Origin: Arthrobacter sp. PGP41
Lineage (GTDB): Bacteria > Actinomycetota > Actinomycetes > Actinomycetales > Micrococcaceae
Length of the DNA stretch: 64,000 nt
Direction: 5' to 3'
Assembly: GCF_002953935.1 (NCBI RefSeq)
Contig: NZ_CP026514.1
Coordinates: forward strand, 1,612,001 to 1,676,000
This document shows, one piece after another, positions 34,124-44,887 of the stretch. Numbering within the stretch: the first letter of the stretch is position 1; every line of letters starts with the position of its first letter. The position numbers and the translations under genes were made by a program. The notes beneath the pieces were generated by a model, which had not been told where the DNA came from, made no database searches, and was given only the letters and a program-made list of their open reading frames with translations.

Positions 34124-35800
34124 TTGTCAGAGTTCAACCCGTCCCACGACCATGCAGCCCCGCAGGGACATGCGCAGGACGAACAAGCCCCGCAGGGACC
34201 TGCATCGCCGGGACACGGCCAGCCCCGTTTCCGGCCGTCCGCCGTTGAAGCCGTCCGGCTGGACAGCATCGGTGAGGCGCTCGGCGTCGTCGTTCCGGGA
34301 GCCTCCGCCGACGTCACGGTGACCGGCATCTCCCTGAACTCCCGGACGGTGGAACCGGATGACCTGTACATCGCACTTCCGGGCGCTACCCGGCACGGCG
34401 CCGACTTCGCTGCCCAAGCCATTGCGGCGGGGGCGGCGGCCATTGTGACGGACGACGCCGGTGCCCGCCTCCTGGCCCTGTCCTCCGACACATCGGTTCC
34501 GGTGCTGGTGGTCGATGCCCCGCGGAACGTGGTGGGCCCGCTGTCCGCCATGATCTACCGTCGCAGCCAGGAAGGGGCAGCGCTGCAGCTTTTCGGCGTG
34601 ACGGGAACGAACGGCAAGACCACCACCACCTACTTCATCACCTCGCTGCTGCGGTCCCTGGGCAAAAAGCCGGGCCTGATCGGGACCATCGAAATCCTGG
34701 CCGGCGGCGAACCGATTCCGAGCCTCCTGACCACGCCGGAGTCCCCCGAAGTCCACGGGCTGCTGGCACTGATGGGGGAGAACGGACTGGCCGCGGCCGC
34801 GATGGAAGTTTCCTCGCACGCCATCTCCTACCAGCGCGTGGACGGAGTGCAGTTCGACGTCGCAGGGTTCACCAACCTCACGCAGGACCACCTTGACCTG
34901 CACCACACCATGGAAGAATACTTCGCCACGAAGGCCGAGCTGTTCACCCCCGCCCGTGCGCGGAAGGCCGTGGTGACGGTCGACGACGAATGGGGACGCC
35001 GCCTCGCGGCCACCGCCCGGGTGCCCGTCACCACGCTGGCCACCGTGCCCGGGAACAGCGCCGACTGGACCGTCACGGAAGCAAAGCCCCGCGGGCTTGG
35101 CACCGAGTTCACCCTCAGCGGGCCAGGCCAGCGCGTCCTGAAGGTCCACACCGGGCTTCCCGGCAGCTTCAACGTGGCCAACGCAGCCCTGGCCGCGGTC
35201 ATGGTCCTCACCGGCGGGGTTGACGCCGATACGCTGCAGGCGGCCCTGGATGCGGACGACCCCTTCACGGTGGCCGTGCCGGGACGCATGCAGCTGGTCT
35301 CCGAGCAGCCGGCCGCCGTGGTGGACTTCGCGCACAACACGGATGCGCTGGCCAGGGCGCTGGAAGCCGTCCGGTCGCCGGAACCGGACTCCCGGCTGAT
35401 CGTGGTGTTCGGCGCCACAGGCCAGCGCGACCAGGGCAAACGGCCGGCCATGGGCGCGATTGCCGCCCGGCTTGCCGACACCGTGATCGTCACCGACGAC
35501 GACCCCCACGACGAGGACGCCGCAGCCATCCGCGCCGACGTCCTCGCGGGGGCGCTGGAAGCCCAGGCGAGTGAATCCCTCCCTTGTGAAGTTCTGGAGG
35601 TTTTCCCGCGCGACAAGGCCATCCAACGTGCCGTGGAACTCGCCCGGCCGCAGGACAGCATCCTGGTTGCCGGCCGCGGCCATGAAGTATGGCAGGAAGT
35701 GAAGGGCGTCAACCTTGCACTCGATGACAGGGTGGAGCTGCGCAGCGCCTTGACAGCCAGGGGATTCAACGTTCTCCAAGACGACCGGATAGAGTCCTAG
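34124..35800 (+). CDS. murE: UDP-MurNAc-tripeptide synthetase, probably L-lysine-adding
   Basis: Adds the third residue of the stem peptide. GTNGKT (161-166) is the ATP loop; the substrate-selecting motif that is DNPR in meso-DAP enzymes reads DDPH at 459-462 (TDDDPHDED). L-Lys enzymes carry D(D/N)P(N/A)-type motifs, and Arthrobacter walls are A3-alpha with L-Lys, so Lys is the likely substrate. TTG start with GGAG upstream. The first 40 residues are low complexity with an in-frame 10-codon repeat (APQG). 558 residues. Confidence 0.93.
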   Translation: MSEFNPSHDHAAPQGHAQDEQAPQGPASPGHGQPRFRPSAVEAVRLDSIGEALGVVVPGASADVTVTGISLNSRTVEPDDLYIALPGATRHGADFAAQAIAAGAAAIVTDDAGARLLALSSDTSVPVLVVDAPRNVVGPLSAMIYRRSQEGAALQLFGVTGTNGKTTTTYFITSLLRSLGKKPGLIGTIEILAGGEPIPSLLTTPESPEVHGLLALMGENGLAAAAMEVSSHAISYQRVDGVQFDVAGFTNLTQDHLDLHHTMEEYFATKAELFTPARARKAVVTVDDEWGRRLAATARVPVTTLATVPGNSADWTVTEAKPRGLGTEFTLSGPGQRVLKVHTGLPGSFNVANAALAAVMVLTGGVDADTLQAALDADDPFTVAVPGRMQLVSEQPAAVVDFAHNTDALARALEAVRSPEPDSRLIVVFGATGQRDQGKRPAMGAIAARLADTVIVTDDDPHDEDAAAIRADVLAGALEAQASESLPCEVLEVFPRDKAIQRAVELARPQDSILVAGRGHEVWQEVKGVNLALDDRVELRSALTARGFNVLQDDRIES

Positions 35801-35806
35801 ACCGAG

Positions 35807-37273
35807 ATGATTGCATTTACCGCGGCGGAAATCGCCGACATCACTAAAGGGCGCCTGGACGCCGATCCCGGGATCACGCCTCTGTCGGTCGTCACCGATT
35901 CCCGCGAAGCCACGGCGGGGTCGCTCTACGTCGCAAAACCCGGCGAGTATGCCGACGGGCACAGCTTCGTTGAAGCCGCCTTCGCCGCCGGCGCCACCCT
36001 GGCGCTTGTGGAGCGCACAGTGGCAGCCCCGGACGGTTCCCCGTACCCGTCCGTGGTGGTTCCCGACGCCGTGCTCGCGATGGGTGCGCTGGCCGCGGAA
36101 GCCGTCCGGAGGATCCGGGCCGCCCGCGCGGAAGCCAACGAGGAACTGACGGTCATCGGCATCACCGGGTCTGCCGGGAAAACCACCACCAAGGACCTGC
36201 TCGCCGGCATACTTTCCCGGCATGGCGCGACCGTGGCGCCGCGGGGGTCCTACAACGGTGAAATCGGTGTACCGCTGACCGTTTTCACCGCCGGAACAGA
36301 TACCCGCTACCTCGTGATCGAGATGGGCGCCACCGGCATCGGCCACATCAAGTACCTGGCCGAGATGGTCAGGCCCGACATCGGCGTGGTGCTCGGCGTG
36401 GGGACCGCCCACGCCGGCGAATTCGGGGGAGTGGAGAACATCGCCCGCGCCAAGGGCGAACTCGTGGAAGGACTGGCAGCCTCCGGCACAGCCATCATCA
36501 ACCTCGACGACGACAGGGTGGCGGACATGCGCGCACGAACCTCCGCGTCCGTCGTCGGCTTCTCCGCCGAAGGCCGGCCCGGCGCCGCCGTGCAGGCGCT
36601 CACTGCGGACACCAACGCGGAGGGCCACCCGGAATTCGATCTCCTCCTTCCCGGCGCGGAAACGACCCACCACGTCAGCAGCCGCCTGATTGGTGCCCAC
36701 CATGTCAGCAATCTGCTGGCAGCGGCCGCAGCCGCGTGGGCGGCAGGAATTCCCGGCAAGGAAATCGCCGCGGCCCTCAGCGGCCAAACGGCAGCCAGCC
36801 GGTGGCGAATGGAGCGCACCGAGCGGGAGGACGGCGTCACCATCATCAACGACGCCTACAACGCCAACCCGGAGTCGATGCGCGCGGCCTTGCGCACACT
36901 CGCGGACCTCGGCCAGGGAAGGCGCACCTGGGCAGTCCTGGGCGCCATGCTCGAACTCGGCGAGGACTCCATCCGCGAGCACACGGCCGTGGGCACCCAG
37001 GTGGTGCGCCTCAATATCTCCCGGCTGGTGGTGGTGGGCCGGGAAGCCCGGGCCCTGTACGTATCCGCCGTCCAGGAGGGCTCCTGGGGAGACGAATGCG
37101 TCTTCGCCGAGACCGCTGACGACGCCTACGAGCTGCTGTCCGCGGAACTCGAACCCGGCGACCTGGTGCTGTTCAAGTCCTCCAACAGCGTGGGACTGCG
37201 CCATTTGGGCGATCGGATAGCATTACCCCCACAAACCCCGCAGCCCGCCGATGAAAGGAGCACACTGCTGTGA
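35807..37273 (+). CDS. murF: UDP-MurNAc-tripeptide:D-Ala-D-Ala ligase
   Basis: Completes the pentapeptide precursor. [19 protein letters not shown] is the ATP loop; [21 protein letters not shown] and [19 protein letters not shown] are MurF-specific blocks, over 488 residues. It begins 6 nt after murE and overlaps mraY by GTGA. Confidence 0.95.
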   Translation: MIAFTAAEIADITKGRLDADPGITPLSVVTDSREATAGSLYVAKPGEYADGHSFVEAAFAAGATLALVERTVAAPDGSPYPSVVVPDAVLAMGALAAEAVRRIRAARAEANEELTVIGITGSAGKTTTKDLLAGILSRHGATVAPRGSYNGEIGVPLTVFTAGTDTRYLVIEMGATGIGHIKYLAEMVRPDIGVVLGVGTAHAGEFGGVENIARAKGELVEGLAASGTAIINLDDDRVADMRARTSASVVGFSAEGRPGAAVQALTADTNAEGHPEFDLLLPGAETTHHVSSRLIGAHHVSNLLAAAAAAWAAGIPGKEIAAALSGQTAASRWRMERTEREDGVTIINDAYNANPESMRAALRTLADLGQGRRTWAVLGAMLELGEDSIREHTAVGTQVVRLNISRLVVVGREARALYVSAVQEGSWGDECVFAETADDAYELLSAELEPGDLVLFKSSNSVGLRHLGDRIALPPQTPQPADERSTLL

Positions 37274-38379
37274 TTGCACTTTTGATCGGCGCCGGACTGG
37301 CCCTGCTCTGCGCCCTGGTGGGCACGCCGTTGTTCATCCGGCTCCTGGTCCGCCGCGGCTACGGCCAGTTCATCCGCGACGACGGCCCAACCTCCCACCA
37401 CACCAAACGCGGAACACCCACCATGGGCGGGACCGTGGTGGTGGCAGCGGTCCTTTTGAGTTACGGCCTGACGCACCTCATCATGCTCATGATGAACCCG
37501 GATTCCCCTGGCCCGTCCGCCTCCGCCCTGATCCTGCTGTTCCTTATGGTGGGTATGGGGCTTGTCGGATTCCTGGATGACTTCATCAAGATTTCGCGCC
37601 AGCGCAGCCTGGGGCTCAACGCCAAGGCGAAGCTGATCCTGCAGGCAGCAGTGGGCGTCATTTTCGCTGTGCTGGCCCTCAACTTTCCCGATGAGGACGG
37701 CCTCGCGCCGGCCTCCACCAAGATTTCCCTGGTCCGGGACCTGCCCTGGCTGGACCTCGCCTTCGGCGGAACCGTGCTGGGTGCCATCCTCTTCGTCATC
37801 TGGTCCAACCTGATCGTCACTGCGGCGACCAACGGGGTAAACCTCACGGACGGCCTTGACGGGCTGGCTGCCGGGGCCTCGGTCATGGTTTTCGGCGCCT
37901 ATACGCTGATGGGCATTTGGCAGAACAACCAGGCCTGCGGCTCGCCCCGGGAAGCCGGCAGCGGGTGCTACCAGGTCCGGGACCCCCTGGACCTGGCCCT
38001 GCTGGCCGCCATCATGAGCGCCGCGCTGGTGGGATTCCTGTGGTGGAACACCTCTCCGGCCAAGATCTTCATGGGAGACACCGGCTCCCTCGCCATCGGC
38101 GGTGCGATCGCAGGTTTTGCCATCCTTTCCAGGACCGAGCTGTTGCTGGGCATCATCGGCGGACTGTTCGTCCTGATCACCCTTTCGGTGATCATCCAGG
38201 TGGGTTACTTCAAAGCCACCGGCGGTAAACGCGTCTTCAAGATGGCACCGCTGCAGCACCACTTCGAACTACAGGGGTGGGCTGAGGTGACCGTGGTGGT
38301 CCGGTTCTGGATCCTTGGTGGACTCTTCGTCGCCGTGGGCCTGGGAATTTTCTACGCTGAATGGGTTGTGCTGCTGTGA
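37270..38379 (+). CDS. mraY: phospho-MurNAc-pentapeptide translocase
   Basis: Integral-membrane enzyme forming lipid I on undecaprenyl phosphate. Of 369 residues with about ten membrane segments, [19 protein letters not shown] holds the DD active-site pair, [15 protein letters not shown] the third Asp, and [11 protein letters not shown] the His loop. GTG start coupled to murF; its stop overlaps the murD start (GTGA). Confidence 0.95.
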   Translation: MIALLIGAGLALLCALVGTPLFIRLLVRRGYGQFIRDDGPTSHHTKRGTPTMGGTVVVAAVLLSYGLTHLIMLMMNPDSPGPSASALILLFLMVGMGLVGFLDDFIKISRQRSLGLNAKAKLILQAAVGVIFAVLALNFPDEDGLAPASTKISLVRDLPWLDLAFGGTVLGAILFVIWSNLIVTAATNGVNLTDGLDGLAAGASVMVFGAYTLMGIWQNNQACGSPREAGSGCYQVRDPLDLALLAAIMSAALVGFLWWNTSPAKIFMGDTGSLAIGGAIAGFAILSRTELLLGIIGGLFVLITLSVIIQVGYFKATGGKRVFKMAPLQHHFELQGWAEVTVVVRFWILGGLFVAVGLGIFYAEWVVLL

Positions 38380-39935
38380 CCGTTTCCCCACGCCTCCAGG
38401 AGCTCGTGAGCTGGGATTCCGACTGGGCCGGGCTGCGGGTCGCAGTCACCGGCATCGGGGTGTCAGGGTTCGCCGCCGCTGACACCCTGATCGAACTCGG
38501 TGCCCGAGTGGTGGTGGTTGACGCCGCCACCAGCGACACGGCTAAAGCCCACGCCGAAACCTTGAAGATCGTCGGCGCCGCCGACGTCCTGCTCGGCGCT
38601 GATGCGGTGCTGCGCCTGCCAAAGATCGACGGCAAACTTCCGGAGCTGATCGTGACGTCACCTGGCTGGCGTCCGGACCAGGCCTTGCTGGCCGCTGCTG
38701 CACGGGCCCACATCCCGGTATGGGGCGACGTTGAACTCGCCTGGCGGGTGCGCGAGCGGGAAGGCCGCAAGACAGCGGACTGGCTGGCCATCACCGGAAC
38801 CAACGGAAAGACAACCACGGTAGGCCTCACCGAATCCATGCTGCGCGCCGCCGGGCTGAAAGCCATCGCCGTGGGCAACGTGGGCACGCCAATCCTGGAT
38901 GCCATCCGGGACCCCGTTGAATACGACGTTTTCGCGGTCGAACTCTCCAGTTTCCAGCTGCACTGGTCCGAATCCCTCTCGCCGGTGGCCAGCGTGTGCC
39001 TCAACGTTGCCGAGGACCACGTCGACTGGCACGGCTCCTACGATTCCTACCTTGCGGACAAGGCCAAGGTCTACGAACGCACCCAAAAGGCCTGCCTCTA
39101 CAACGCTGAGCAGATCGAAACGGAACGCATGGTGGAAAACGCCGACGTGGTGGAAGGGTGCCGGGCTGTCGGCTTCACTACCCTTACCCCCGCCATCAGC
39201 ATGCTGGGCGTGGTGGAAGGCCTGCTGGTGGACCGGGCGTTCATCGAAGAACGAAAGGACAGCGCCGCGGAACTGGCCTCGATCGCGGACCTTGGAGCCA
39301 TTGCGCCCCGGCACATGGTGGCCAACGCCCTGGCGGCCGCGGGCTTGGTACGCGCCTACGGCGTGGAGGCCAAGGCCGTCCGGCAGGGAATCCAGGACTA
39401 TGTGCCCGGCAACCACCGCATCCAGCCCGTGGCCCGCCACAACGGAGTCCTGTGGATCAACGACTCCAAGGCCACGAACCCGCATGCGGCAGCCGCTTCG
39501 CTCGCCTCATTCAGCAACGTCATCTGGATCGCGGGAGGTCTCTCCAAGGGTGTCACCTACGACGACCTTGTGCGGGAGCACGCGCACCGGCTCAAGGCGG
39601 TGGTCCTGATCGGAACAGACACTTCCGAGCTGGCCGGCGCCCTCTCGCGACACGCGCCCGATGTCCCGGTGATCCAGCCGGCATCGGGTGACACTGAACA
39701 GGTGCAGACTGCTGCAACAGACGGCATCCAGGCCGGTTCCCCCCTGGCCGGGAAACCGGTGATGGCCAGGGCGGTTGCGTCAGCAGCCCAGCTGGCCGGC
39801 TCCGGCGATACTGTGCTGATGGCTCCGGCAGCTGCTTCCATGGATCAGTTCTCTTCCTACGCTCACCGTGGTGACACTTTCATCGAAGCTGTCCGCGAGC
39901 TGGTGGAAGGGCAGGCCCAGACCGGCGAGGAGTAA
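38376..39935 (+). CDS. murD: UDP-MurNAc-L-Ala:D-Glu ligase
   Basis: Adds D-Glu. The Rossmann motif [15 protein letters not shown] lies at the N terminus, [11 protein letters not shown] is the ATP loop, and ELSSFQLHW plus [13 protein letters not shown] are conserved central blocks. GTG 38376 overlaps the mraY stop by GTGA and is preferred to ATG 38361, which would start deeper inside mraY; the product is 519 residues. It ends 2 bp before ftsW. Confidence 0.95.
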   Translation: MTVSPRLQELVSWDSDWAGLRVAVTGIGVSGFAAADTLIELGARVVVVDAATSDTAKAHAETLKIVGAADVLLGADAVLRLPKIDGKLPELIVTSPGWRPDQALLAAAARAHIPVWGDVELAWRVREREGRKTADWLAITGTNGKTTTVGLTESMLRAAGLKAIAVGNVGTPILDAIRDPVEYDVFAVELSSFQLHWSESLSPVASVCLNVAEDHVDWHGSYDSYLADKAKVYERTQKACLYNAEQIETERMVENADVVEGCRAVGFTTLTPAISMLGVVEGLLVDRAFIEERKDSAAELASIADLGAIAPRHMVANALAAAGLVRAYGVEAKAVRQGIQDYVPGNHRIQPVARHNGVLWINDSKATNPHAAAASLASFSNVIWIAGGLSKGVTYDDLVREHAHRLKAVVLIGTDTSELAGALSRHAPDVPVIQPASGDTEQVQTAATDGIQAGSPLAGKPVMARAVASAAQLAGSGDTVLMAPAAASMDQFSSYAHRGDTFIEAVRELVEGQAQTGEE

Positions 39936-39937
39936 CA

Positions 39938-41278
39938 ATGGTCAGCACGCCAACACGCCCGCCTGCCCGGCAGCAGGCCGGCAAGCCGCGGCCCGGCTCC
40001 TCGGCAACTCCCGCCAGCAGGCCCGCCACTGCCGTTACCCGGCTGCGGGCCGGCTACCGGAAGTTCTGGTCGGCTCTGGAAGGAACCGGAACTTCCCGCA
40101 ACGGCTCCACCTACTACCTCATCCTGGGATCCACCCTCGCCCTGACGGCGATCGGCATCATGATGGTGCTCTCCGCGTCCAGCGTCGAGTCGATCGCCGC
40201 CGGAAAATCGCCGTACGGGGACGCCCTGAAGCAGGGCATGTTCGCCGGGATCGGCATCTTCACCATGTTCGTGCTCTCCCGGGTCAACGTTGTGTGGCTT
40301 CGGCGGCTGGCGTGGCCCGCAATCATCGCGGCCCTGGTCCTCCTGGGACTGGTGCAGCTTGTGGGTGCGGAGGTCAACGGCAACAAGAACTGGATCGACC
40401 TCGGCGGCATTACCTTCCAGCCGTCCGAAGCGTCCAAGCTGGCCCTCGCGCTCTGGATGGCTACCGTTTTGGCCAGGAAGGGAAAGCTCCTCCGCCTCTG
40501 GCAGCACGTCGCCGTCCCTGCCGTCCCGATGGCCATCATCATCGTTGTGCTGGTCCTGGTGGGCAATGACCTTGGGACGGCCATGATCATCATGATGATT
40601 ACGGCGGCCGCCCTCTTCTTTGCCGGGGCACCCCTGTATCTCTTCGGTATCGCAGGCCTGGTGGCCGCTGCCGGAACGGCCGTCATGGCTGTGACCAGTT
40701 CAAACCGCATGTGCCGGATTACTTCGTGGTGGACCGGGGAGTCCTGCGCCGACGGCATCGACGCCAACTACCAGGCCACCAACGGGCTCTACGGGCTGGC
40801 GTCGGGAGGCTGGTTCGGCGTTGGGCTGGGGCAGAGCCGGCAAAAGTACAGCTGGATCCCCGAAGCCCATAACGACTTCATCTTTGCCATCATCGGCGAG
40901 GAACTCGGCCTGGTGGGGACCGTCGTCGTCCTCATCCTCTTCGCCATCCTGGGCGCAGCGATCTACCGTGTGGTGGTGGCGCAGGCGGACATGTTCCACC
41001 GGGTGCTGGCCGGCACCATCATGGTGTGGCTGCTGGGCCAGGCCACGGTCAACATGTCCGTGGTGACCGGCCTCATGCCCGTCATCGGCGTGCCGCTGCC
41101 GTTCATTTCCTACGGGGGCTCGGCGCTGCTGATGTCGCTCTGCGCCATCGGGGTGGTGCTTTCCCTGGCAAGGGAGCAGATGGCCCCGTCCATCCGGCCC
41201 AAGCGGATGCTCAAGTTCAAGGCCAAGCCGGCGCGGCAAGACGCGGCCCGGAAGAAGACTGCAAGAAAGCGTGCCTAG
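39938..41278 (+). CDS. ftsW: SEDS peptidoglycan glycosyltransferase FtsW
   Basis: Polymerises lipid II at the septum with FtsI. The 446-residue protein has a basic N-terminal tail (1-55) and about ten membrane segments; KNWIDLGGITFQPSEASKLAL is the SEDS signature with the catalytic-region Asp further on in the large loop, and PEAHNDFIFAIIGEELGL and PLPFISYGGSALL are conserved. The C-terminal tail is Lys/Arg-rich. Follows murD by 2 bp. Confidence 0.93.
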   Translation: MVSTPTRPPARQQAGKPRPGSSATPASRPATAVTRLRAGYRKFWSALEGTGTSRNGSTYYLILGSTLALTAIGIMMVLSASSVESIAAGKSPYGDALKQGMFAGIGIFTMFVLSRVNVVWLRRLAWPAIIAALVLLGLVQLVGAEVNGNKNWIDLGGITFQPSEASKLALALWMATVLARKGKLLRLWQHVAVPAVPMAIIIVVLVLVGNDLGTAMIIMMITAAALFFAGAPLYLFGIAGLVAAAGTAVMAVTSSNRMCRITSWWTGESCADGIDANYQATNGLYGLASGGWFGVGLGQSRQKYSWIPEAHNDFIFAIIGEELGLVGTVVVLILFAILGAAIYRVVVAQADMFHRVLAGTIMVWLLGQATVNMSVVTGLMPVIGVPLPFISYGGSALLMSLCAIGVVLSLAREQMAPSIRPKRMLKFKAKPARQDAARKKTARKRA

Positions 41279-41284
41279 CCCTCC

Positions 41285-42385
41285 ATGACCTCCAAAACCC
41301 CTTCCATTGTCCTGGCAGGCGGCGGCACCGCCGGGCACATCAGCCCGCTGCTGGCCATTGCCGCTGCCCTCCGGAGCGCGTCCCCCGGAGCTGCCATCCT
41401 CGCCGTCGGCACGCCGTCCGGGATGGAAACCAGGCTCGTCCCCGCTGCAGGCGTGGAGCTGGCCACCATCGACAGGGTTCCGTTCCCACGGAAACCTTCA
41501 GCCGACATGGTGCGGCTTCCCGGCCGGCTCGCCGGTGCCGTGCGCCAGGCCGGGGCCATCCTGGACAGTGCGGCCGCGGACGTCCTGGTGGGCGTCGGCG
41601 GCTACGTGTGCACGCCCATGTACCTCGCTGCCCGGAAACGCCGCATCCCCATTGTCATCCACGAGGCAAATGCCCGTCCGGGCCTCGCAAACCGGGTGGG
41701 TGCCATGATGACCCACCGGGTCGCCGTCGCCTTCTCCAACACCCCGCTGCGGCATGCAACCCACGTGGGAATGCCGATGCGTTCCGAGATTTCCGGGCTG
41801 GACAGGGCCGCCGCGCGAACCGCCGCCCGGGAGTCCCTGGGCCTGGACCCGGTACAGCCGGCGCTGATCGTCACCGGCGGATCTTCCGGGGCCCAGAGCA
41901 TCAACAGGACCATCGCCGCCGCCGTGGACCGCCTTGCCGGCGCGGGCATCCAGACCCTGCACATCACCGGGCGCGGCAAGACCGTCCTTGACGCCGCCGG
42001 CAGGCCCCTTGCGGCAGACGGCTACCGGCAGGTGGAATACATCGACGGCATGGAGCTTGCCTATGCTGCGGCGGACGTGCTGCTGGCCCGCTCCGGTGCG
42101 GCCACGGTATGCGAGGTAGCCGCCGTCGGGGTACCTTCAGTCCTGGTGCCGCTGCCCATTGGCAACGGTGAGCAGGCCCTCAACGCCGCCGGACTGGTGG
42201 CTGCCGGCGGCGCGCTCCTGGTCAACGACCGGGACTTCACGGCCGAATGGGTGGACCAGGAACTGGTGCCGCTCGTCACGGACCGGCCACGGCTTGCCGC
42301 AATGTCAGCCAGTTCCTACCGGCTTGGCATCCGGAACGCCGATCAGCGGATGGCTGATCTCATCCTGGAAGCGGTGGCAGCATGA
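41285..42385 (+). CDS. murG: UDP-GlcNAc:lipid I GlcNAc transferase
   Basis: Makes lipid II from lipid [16 protein letters not shown] (12-26) and [12 protein letters not shown] are the diphosphate loops; [21 protein letters not shown] is the UDP-binding signature. 366 residues, membrane-associated. Overlaps murC by ATGA. Confidence 0.95.
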   Translation: MTSKTPSIVLAGGGTAGHISPLLAIAAALRSASPGAAILAVGTPSGMETRLVPAAGVELATIDRVPFPRKPSADMVRLPGRLAGAVRQAGAILDSAAADVLVGVGGYVCTPMYLAARKRRIPIVIHEANARPGLANRVGAMMTHRVAVAFSNTPLRHATHVGMPMRSEISGLDRAAARTAARESLGLDPVQPALIVTGGSSGAQSINRTIAAAVDRLAGAGIQTLHITGRGKTVLDAAGRPLAADGYRQVEYIDGMELAYAAADVLLARSGAATVCEVAAVGVPSVLVPLPIGNGEQALNAAGLVAAGGALLVNDRDFTAEWVDQELVPLVTDRPRLAAMSASSYRLGIRNADQRMADLILEAVAA

Positions 42386-43758
42386 ACCACGCCAAAATCC
42401 CTACTCTGGAATCGCTGGGCAGGGTCCACTTCGTGGGCATCGGGGGCGTCGGCATGTCAGCCGTGGCCAGGATCATGGTGGCCCGCGGCGTTCCGGTCAG
42501 CGGCTCCGACGCCAAGGACCTGCCGGTGATGGCCGACCTCGCGGCAGCCGGTGCGCGCATTGCCGTGGGATATGCCGCCGCAAACCTCGGAGACGCCCAG
42601 ACGGTTGTGGCGGGCTCGGCCATCCGCCCGGACAACCCCGAGATCCTTGCCGCCCGGGACGCGGGCCTGCCGGTCCTCCACCGCTCCCAGGCGCTGGCCT
42701 CCACCATGGGCGATGACACGGTGGTCACCGTGGCGGGAACCCACGGCAAGTCCACCACCACCTCCATGGTCACCGTCCTGCTGCAGGGCGCGGGCCTGGA
42801 CCCCTCGTTCGCCATCGGCGCCAACGTTCCGGCGCTCGGCGTCAACGCCGCCCACGGAAGCTCCGGGATCTTCGTGGCGGAGGCAGACGAGTCCGATGGA
42901 TCCTTCCTCAACTACCGGCCGCGGATTGCCGTCGTCACCAACGTGGAGCCGGACCACCTGGACCACTACGGCACGGCTGAGGCCGTGTACGAATCCTTTG
43001 ACCGGTTCACCGCGCTGCTGCCCGCCGACGGGGTGCTGGTCGCCTGCGCGGACGACGCCGGCGCGCTGGCCCTCGCCGAAAGGACCAGGCAGCGGGGCAC
43101 CACCCGCGTGGTGCTTTACGGAACCAAAGAGGGCGCGGACCTCGTGCTGCACGACGGCGGTCCCGGCGACACAGCCGTCTCCACACCGTCGGGCCGCTAC
43201 CCGCTTGACCTGCAGGTGCCAGGGCGGCACAACGCGCTGAACGCGGCGGCCGCTTTCGCCGTCGCCCTTGAACTGGGAGTTGACCCCGGCGTGTCGGCCG
43301 CCGCCCTTGCGCACTTTTCCGGTGCGTCCCGGCGCTTTGAGCTCAAGGGCGAGGCGAGGGGAGTGCGGGTTTTCGACGACTACGCCCACCATCCGACGGA
43401 AGTCCGCGCTGCCCTCGCCGCAGCCCGCTCCGTTGCAGGGGACCACAAGGTGCACGTCCTCTTCCAGCCGCACCTGTTTTCCCGCACCCGGGAGTTCGCG
43501 CAGGAGTTCGCCGATGCCCTCAACCTTGCCGACACCGCTTTGGTCCTGGACATTTATCCCGCCCGTGAGGATCCCATCCCGGGTGTCACCAGCCAACTCA
43601 TAGCCGACCACCTGGATGAAGGCGGCAGGCTGGTGGCGGCCGGGGACGCCGTCGCACTCCTTGCGGCCGCCGCGGCGGACGGGGACATCGTGTTGACTGC
43701 GGGCGCCGGCGATGTCACCGCGTATGGGCCGCAGATCGTCGAGGCCCTGCGTGGCTAG
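42382..43758 (+). CDS. murC: UDP-MurNAc:L-Ala ligase
   Basis: Adds the first stem residue to UDP-MurNAc. [14 protein letters not shown] near the N terminus binds the UDP moiety, [11 protein letters not shown] is the ATP loop, [12 protein letters not shown] and [15 protein letters not shown] are MurC signatures, over 458 residues. Its end overlaps the ftsQ start by 8 bp. Confidence 0.95.
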   Translation: MNHAKIPTLESLGRVHFVGIGGVGMSAVARIMVARGVPVSGSDAKDLPVMADLAAAGARIAVGYAAANLGDAQTVVAGSAIRPDNPEILAARDAGLPVLHRSQALASTMGDDTVVTVAGTHGKSTTTSMVTVLLQGAGLDPSFAIGANVPALGVNAAHGSSGIFVAEADESDGSFLNYRPRIAVVTNVEPDHLDHYGTAEAVYESFDRFTALLPADGVLVACADDAGALALAERTRQRGTTRVVLYGTKEGADLVLHDGGPGDTAVSTPSGRYPLDLQVPGRHNALNAAAAFAVALELGVDPGVSAAALAHFSGASRRFELKGEARGVRVFDDYAHHPTEVRAALAAARSVAGDHKVHVLFQPHLFSRTREFAQEFADALNLADTALVLDIYPAREDPIPGVTSQLIADHLDEGGRLVAAGDAVALLAAAAADGDIVLTAGAGDVTAYGPQIVEALRG

Positions 43759-44704
43759 CACCCGCCGGCCCACCTACACATCCACGGGCCGGTCCGGCGG
43801 AGGCGGCGGCGGCGAAGGCGACGTCATTTCGGCGTCCCGGAGTGTTCCCGAGCCTGCTCCCGAAGAACTGCAGAAGCCGAAGAAGCCCCGGCAACCCGGA
43901 AAAGCCGGCACCCGCGGTTTCGGCCGCGGCAAGCGCAACGGGAACAAGGCGGAGGTCCAGGCATCGTCCGATGCAGCAGGGGCGAACGTGGTGGCTTTCC
44001 CCGAACCGAAAGGGAAGCGGCGGAAGCGGAATATCCTGACGACTGCGGGCATCCTCGTTGCGATTGTGGCGGGGCTGCTGGCGGCGGCCTTTTTTTCCCC
44101 CGTGCTGGCCGTCCACACCATTTCGGTGTCCGGCACGCGACTGCTGACGCCGGCCCAGGTGCAGGCCGCGCTTGAGCCGTTGCAGGGGAAGCCCCTACCG
44201 CAGGTAACCGACGAAGAGGTAGCGCGGCTGCTGGAACCGCTGGTCCAGGTCAAGTCTGTCTCCGCTCAGGCGAGGCCGCCGTCCGGCCTCGCTGTTGCCG
44301 TGCGGGAAAGGGTACCGGTGGCCCTGGTCAAGCAGGGGGAGCAGTACCAGCTGGTGGACGTCGACGGCGTACAGCTGGCTGCCACGGCAGATCCTGCCTC
44401 GGTGTCGCTGCCTGTGATCGACGGCGGCGCGGGCACGATCGGCCAGGATCTCTTCCGCGCCACGGCCGCAGTCCTTGGCGCCTTGCCGGCAGACGTGCTC
44501 GCGAAGCTGTCCAACGCTTCCGCCCAATCGGTGGACGCGGTGGAACTCAAGCTCGTGGACGGCCAGACCATCATCTGGGGCAACGCGGGCGAAAAGGAGC
44601 TGAAGGCCAAAGTACTGGCCGCACTCCTGAAGGTTCCGGCCGACCCCAAGAATCCGGTCAGGGTCTACGACGTGAGCGTTCCCCGGCACCCGGTGACCCG
44701 TTAA
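43751..44704 (+). CDS. ftsQ: cell division protein FtsQ (POTRA domain)
   Basis: Bitopic divisome scaffold of 317 residues. A long basic, Gly/Pro-rich cytoplasmic region (1-95) precedes one membrane segment (about 98-118), then a POTRA domain (HTISVSGTRLLTPAQVQAAL) and the FtsQ C-terminal domain. GTG 43751 overlaps murC and begins VASTRRPTY; longer in-frame starts lie within murC and add only basic shadow sequence. The following 183 bp carry the ftsZ promoter region. Confidence 0.9.
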   Translation: MASTRRPTYTSTGRSGGGGGGEGDVISASRSVPEPAPEELQKPKKPRQPGKAGTRGFGRGKRNGNKAEVQASSDAAGANVVAFPEPKGKRRKRNILTTAGILVAIVAGLLAAAFFSPVLAVHTISVSGTRLLTPAQVQAALEPLQGKPLPQVTDEEVARLLEPLVQVKSVSAQARPPSGLAVAVRERVPVALVKQGEQYQLVDVDGVQLAATADPASVSLPVIDGGAGTIGQDLFRATAAVLGALPADVLAKLSNASAQSVDAVELKLVDGQTIIWGNAGEKELKAKVLAALLKVPADPKNPVRVYDVSVPRHPVTR

Positions 44705-44791
44705 CGCTTTATTTTCCGGTATTAATCCGACACGCGGAGCCGGTTATTGAATGTGGCAACCAGAGGAAATACCGTCACAGACATGAGTTAC

Positions 44792-44824
44792 TTGACATAA
44801 CTATAACCTTCAACTCGAAGGTTA
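44792..44824 (+). promoter_or_regulatory. putative ftsZ promoter with MerR-type spacing and internal dyad
   Basis: TTGACA (44792-44797) is followed 19 bp later by GAAGGT (44817-44822). A perfect 8-bp inverted repeat, TAACCTTC (44804-44811) and GAAGGTTA (44817-44824), occupies the spacer. MerR regulators typically bind such a dyad in a 19-20 bp spacer. FtsR (7204-7926) is the obvious candidate. The weak -10 is a caveat. Confidence 0.5.
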
Positions 44825-44887
44825 AGGTTTCAGGCTTCAAGCTCTCCATCAGTTTTCGCAATAAGACACGAACAAGGGACACGTAAC

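Noticed and set aside
34127..37204. 1025-codon open frame antisense to murE and murF
   Set aside because: Runs opposite two unambiguous genes; long antisense frames are normal at this GC level because third-position G/C suppresses stops. Low-complexity, no domain.
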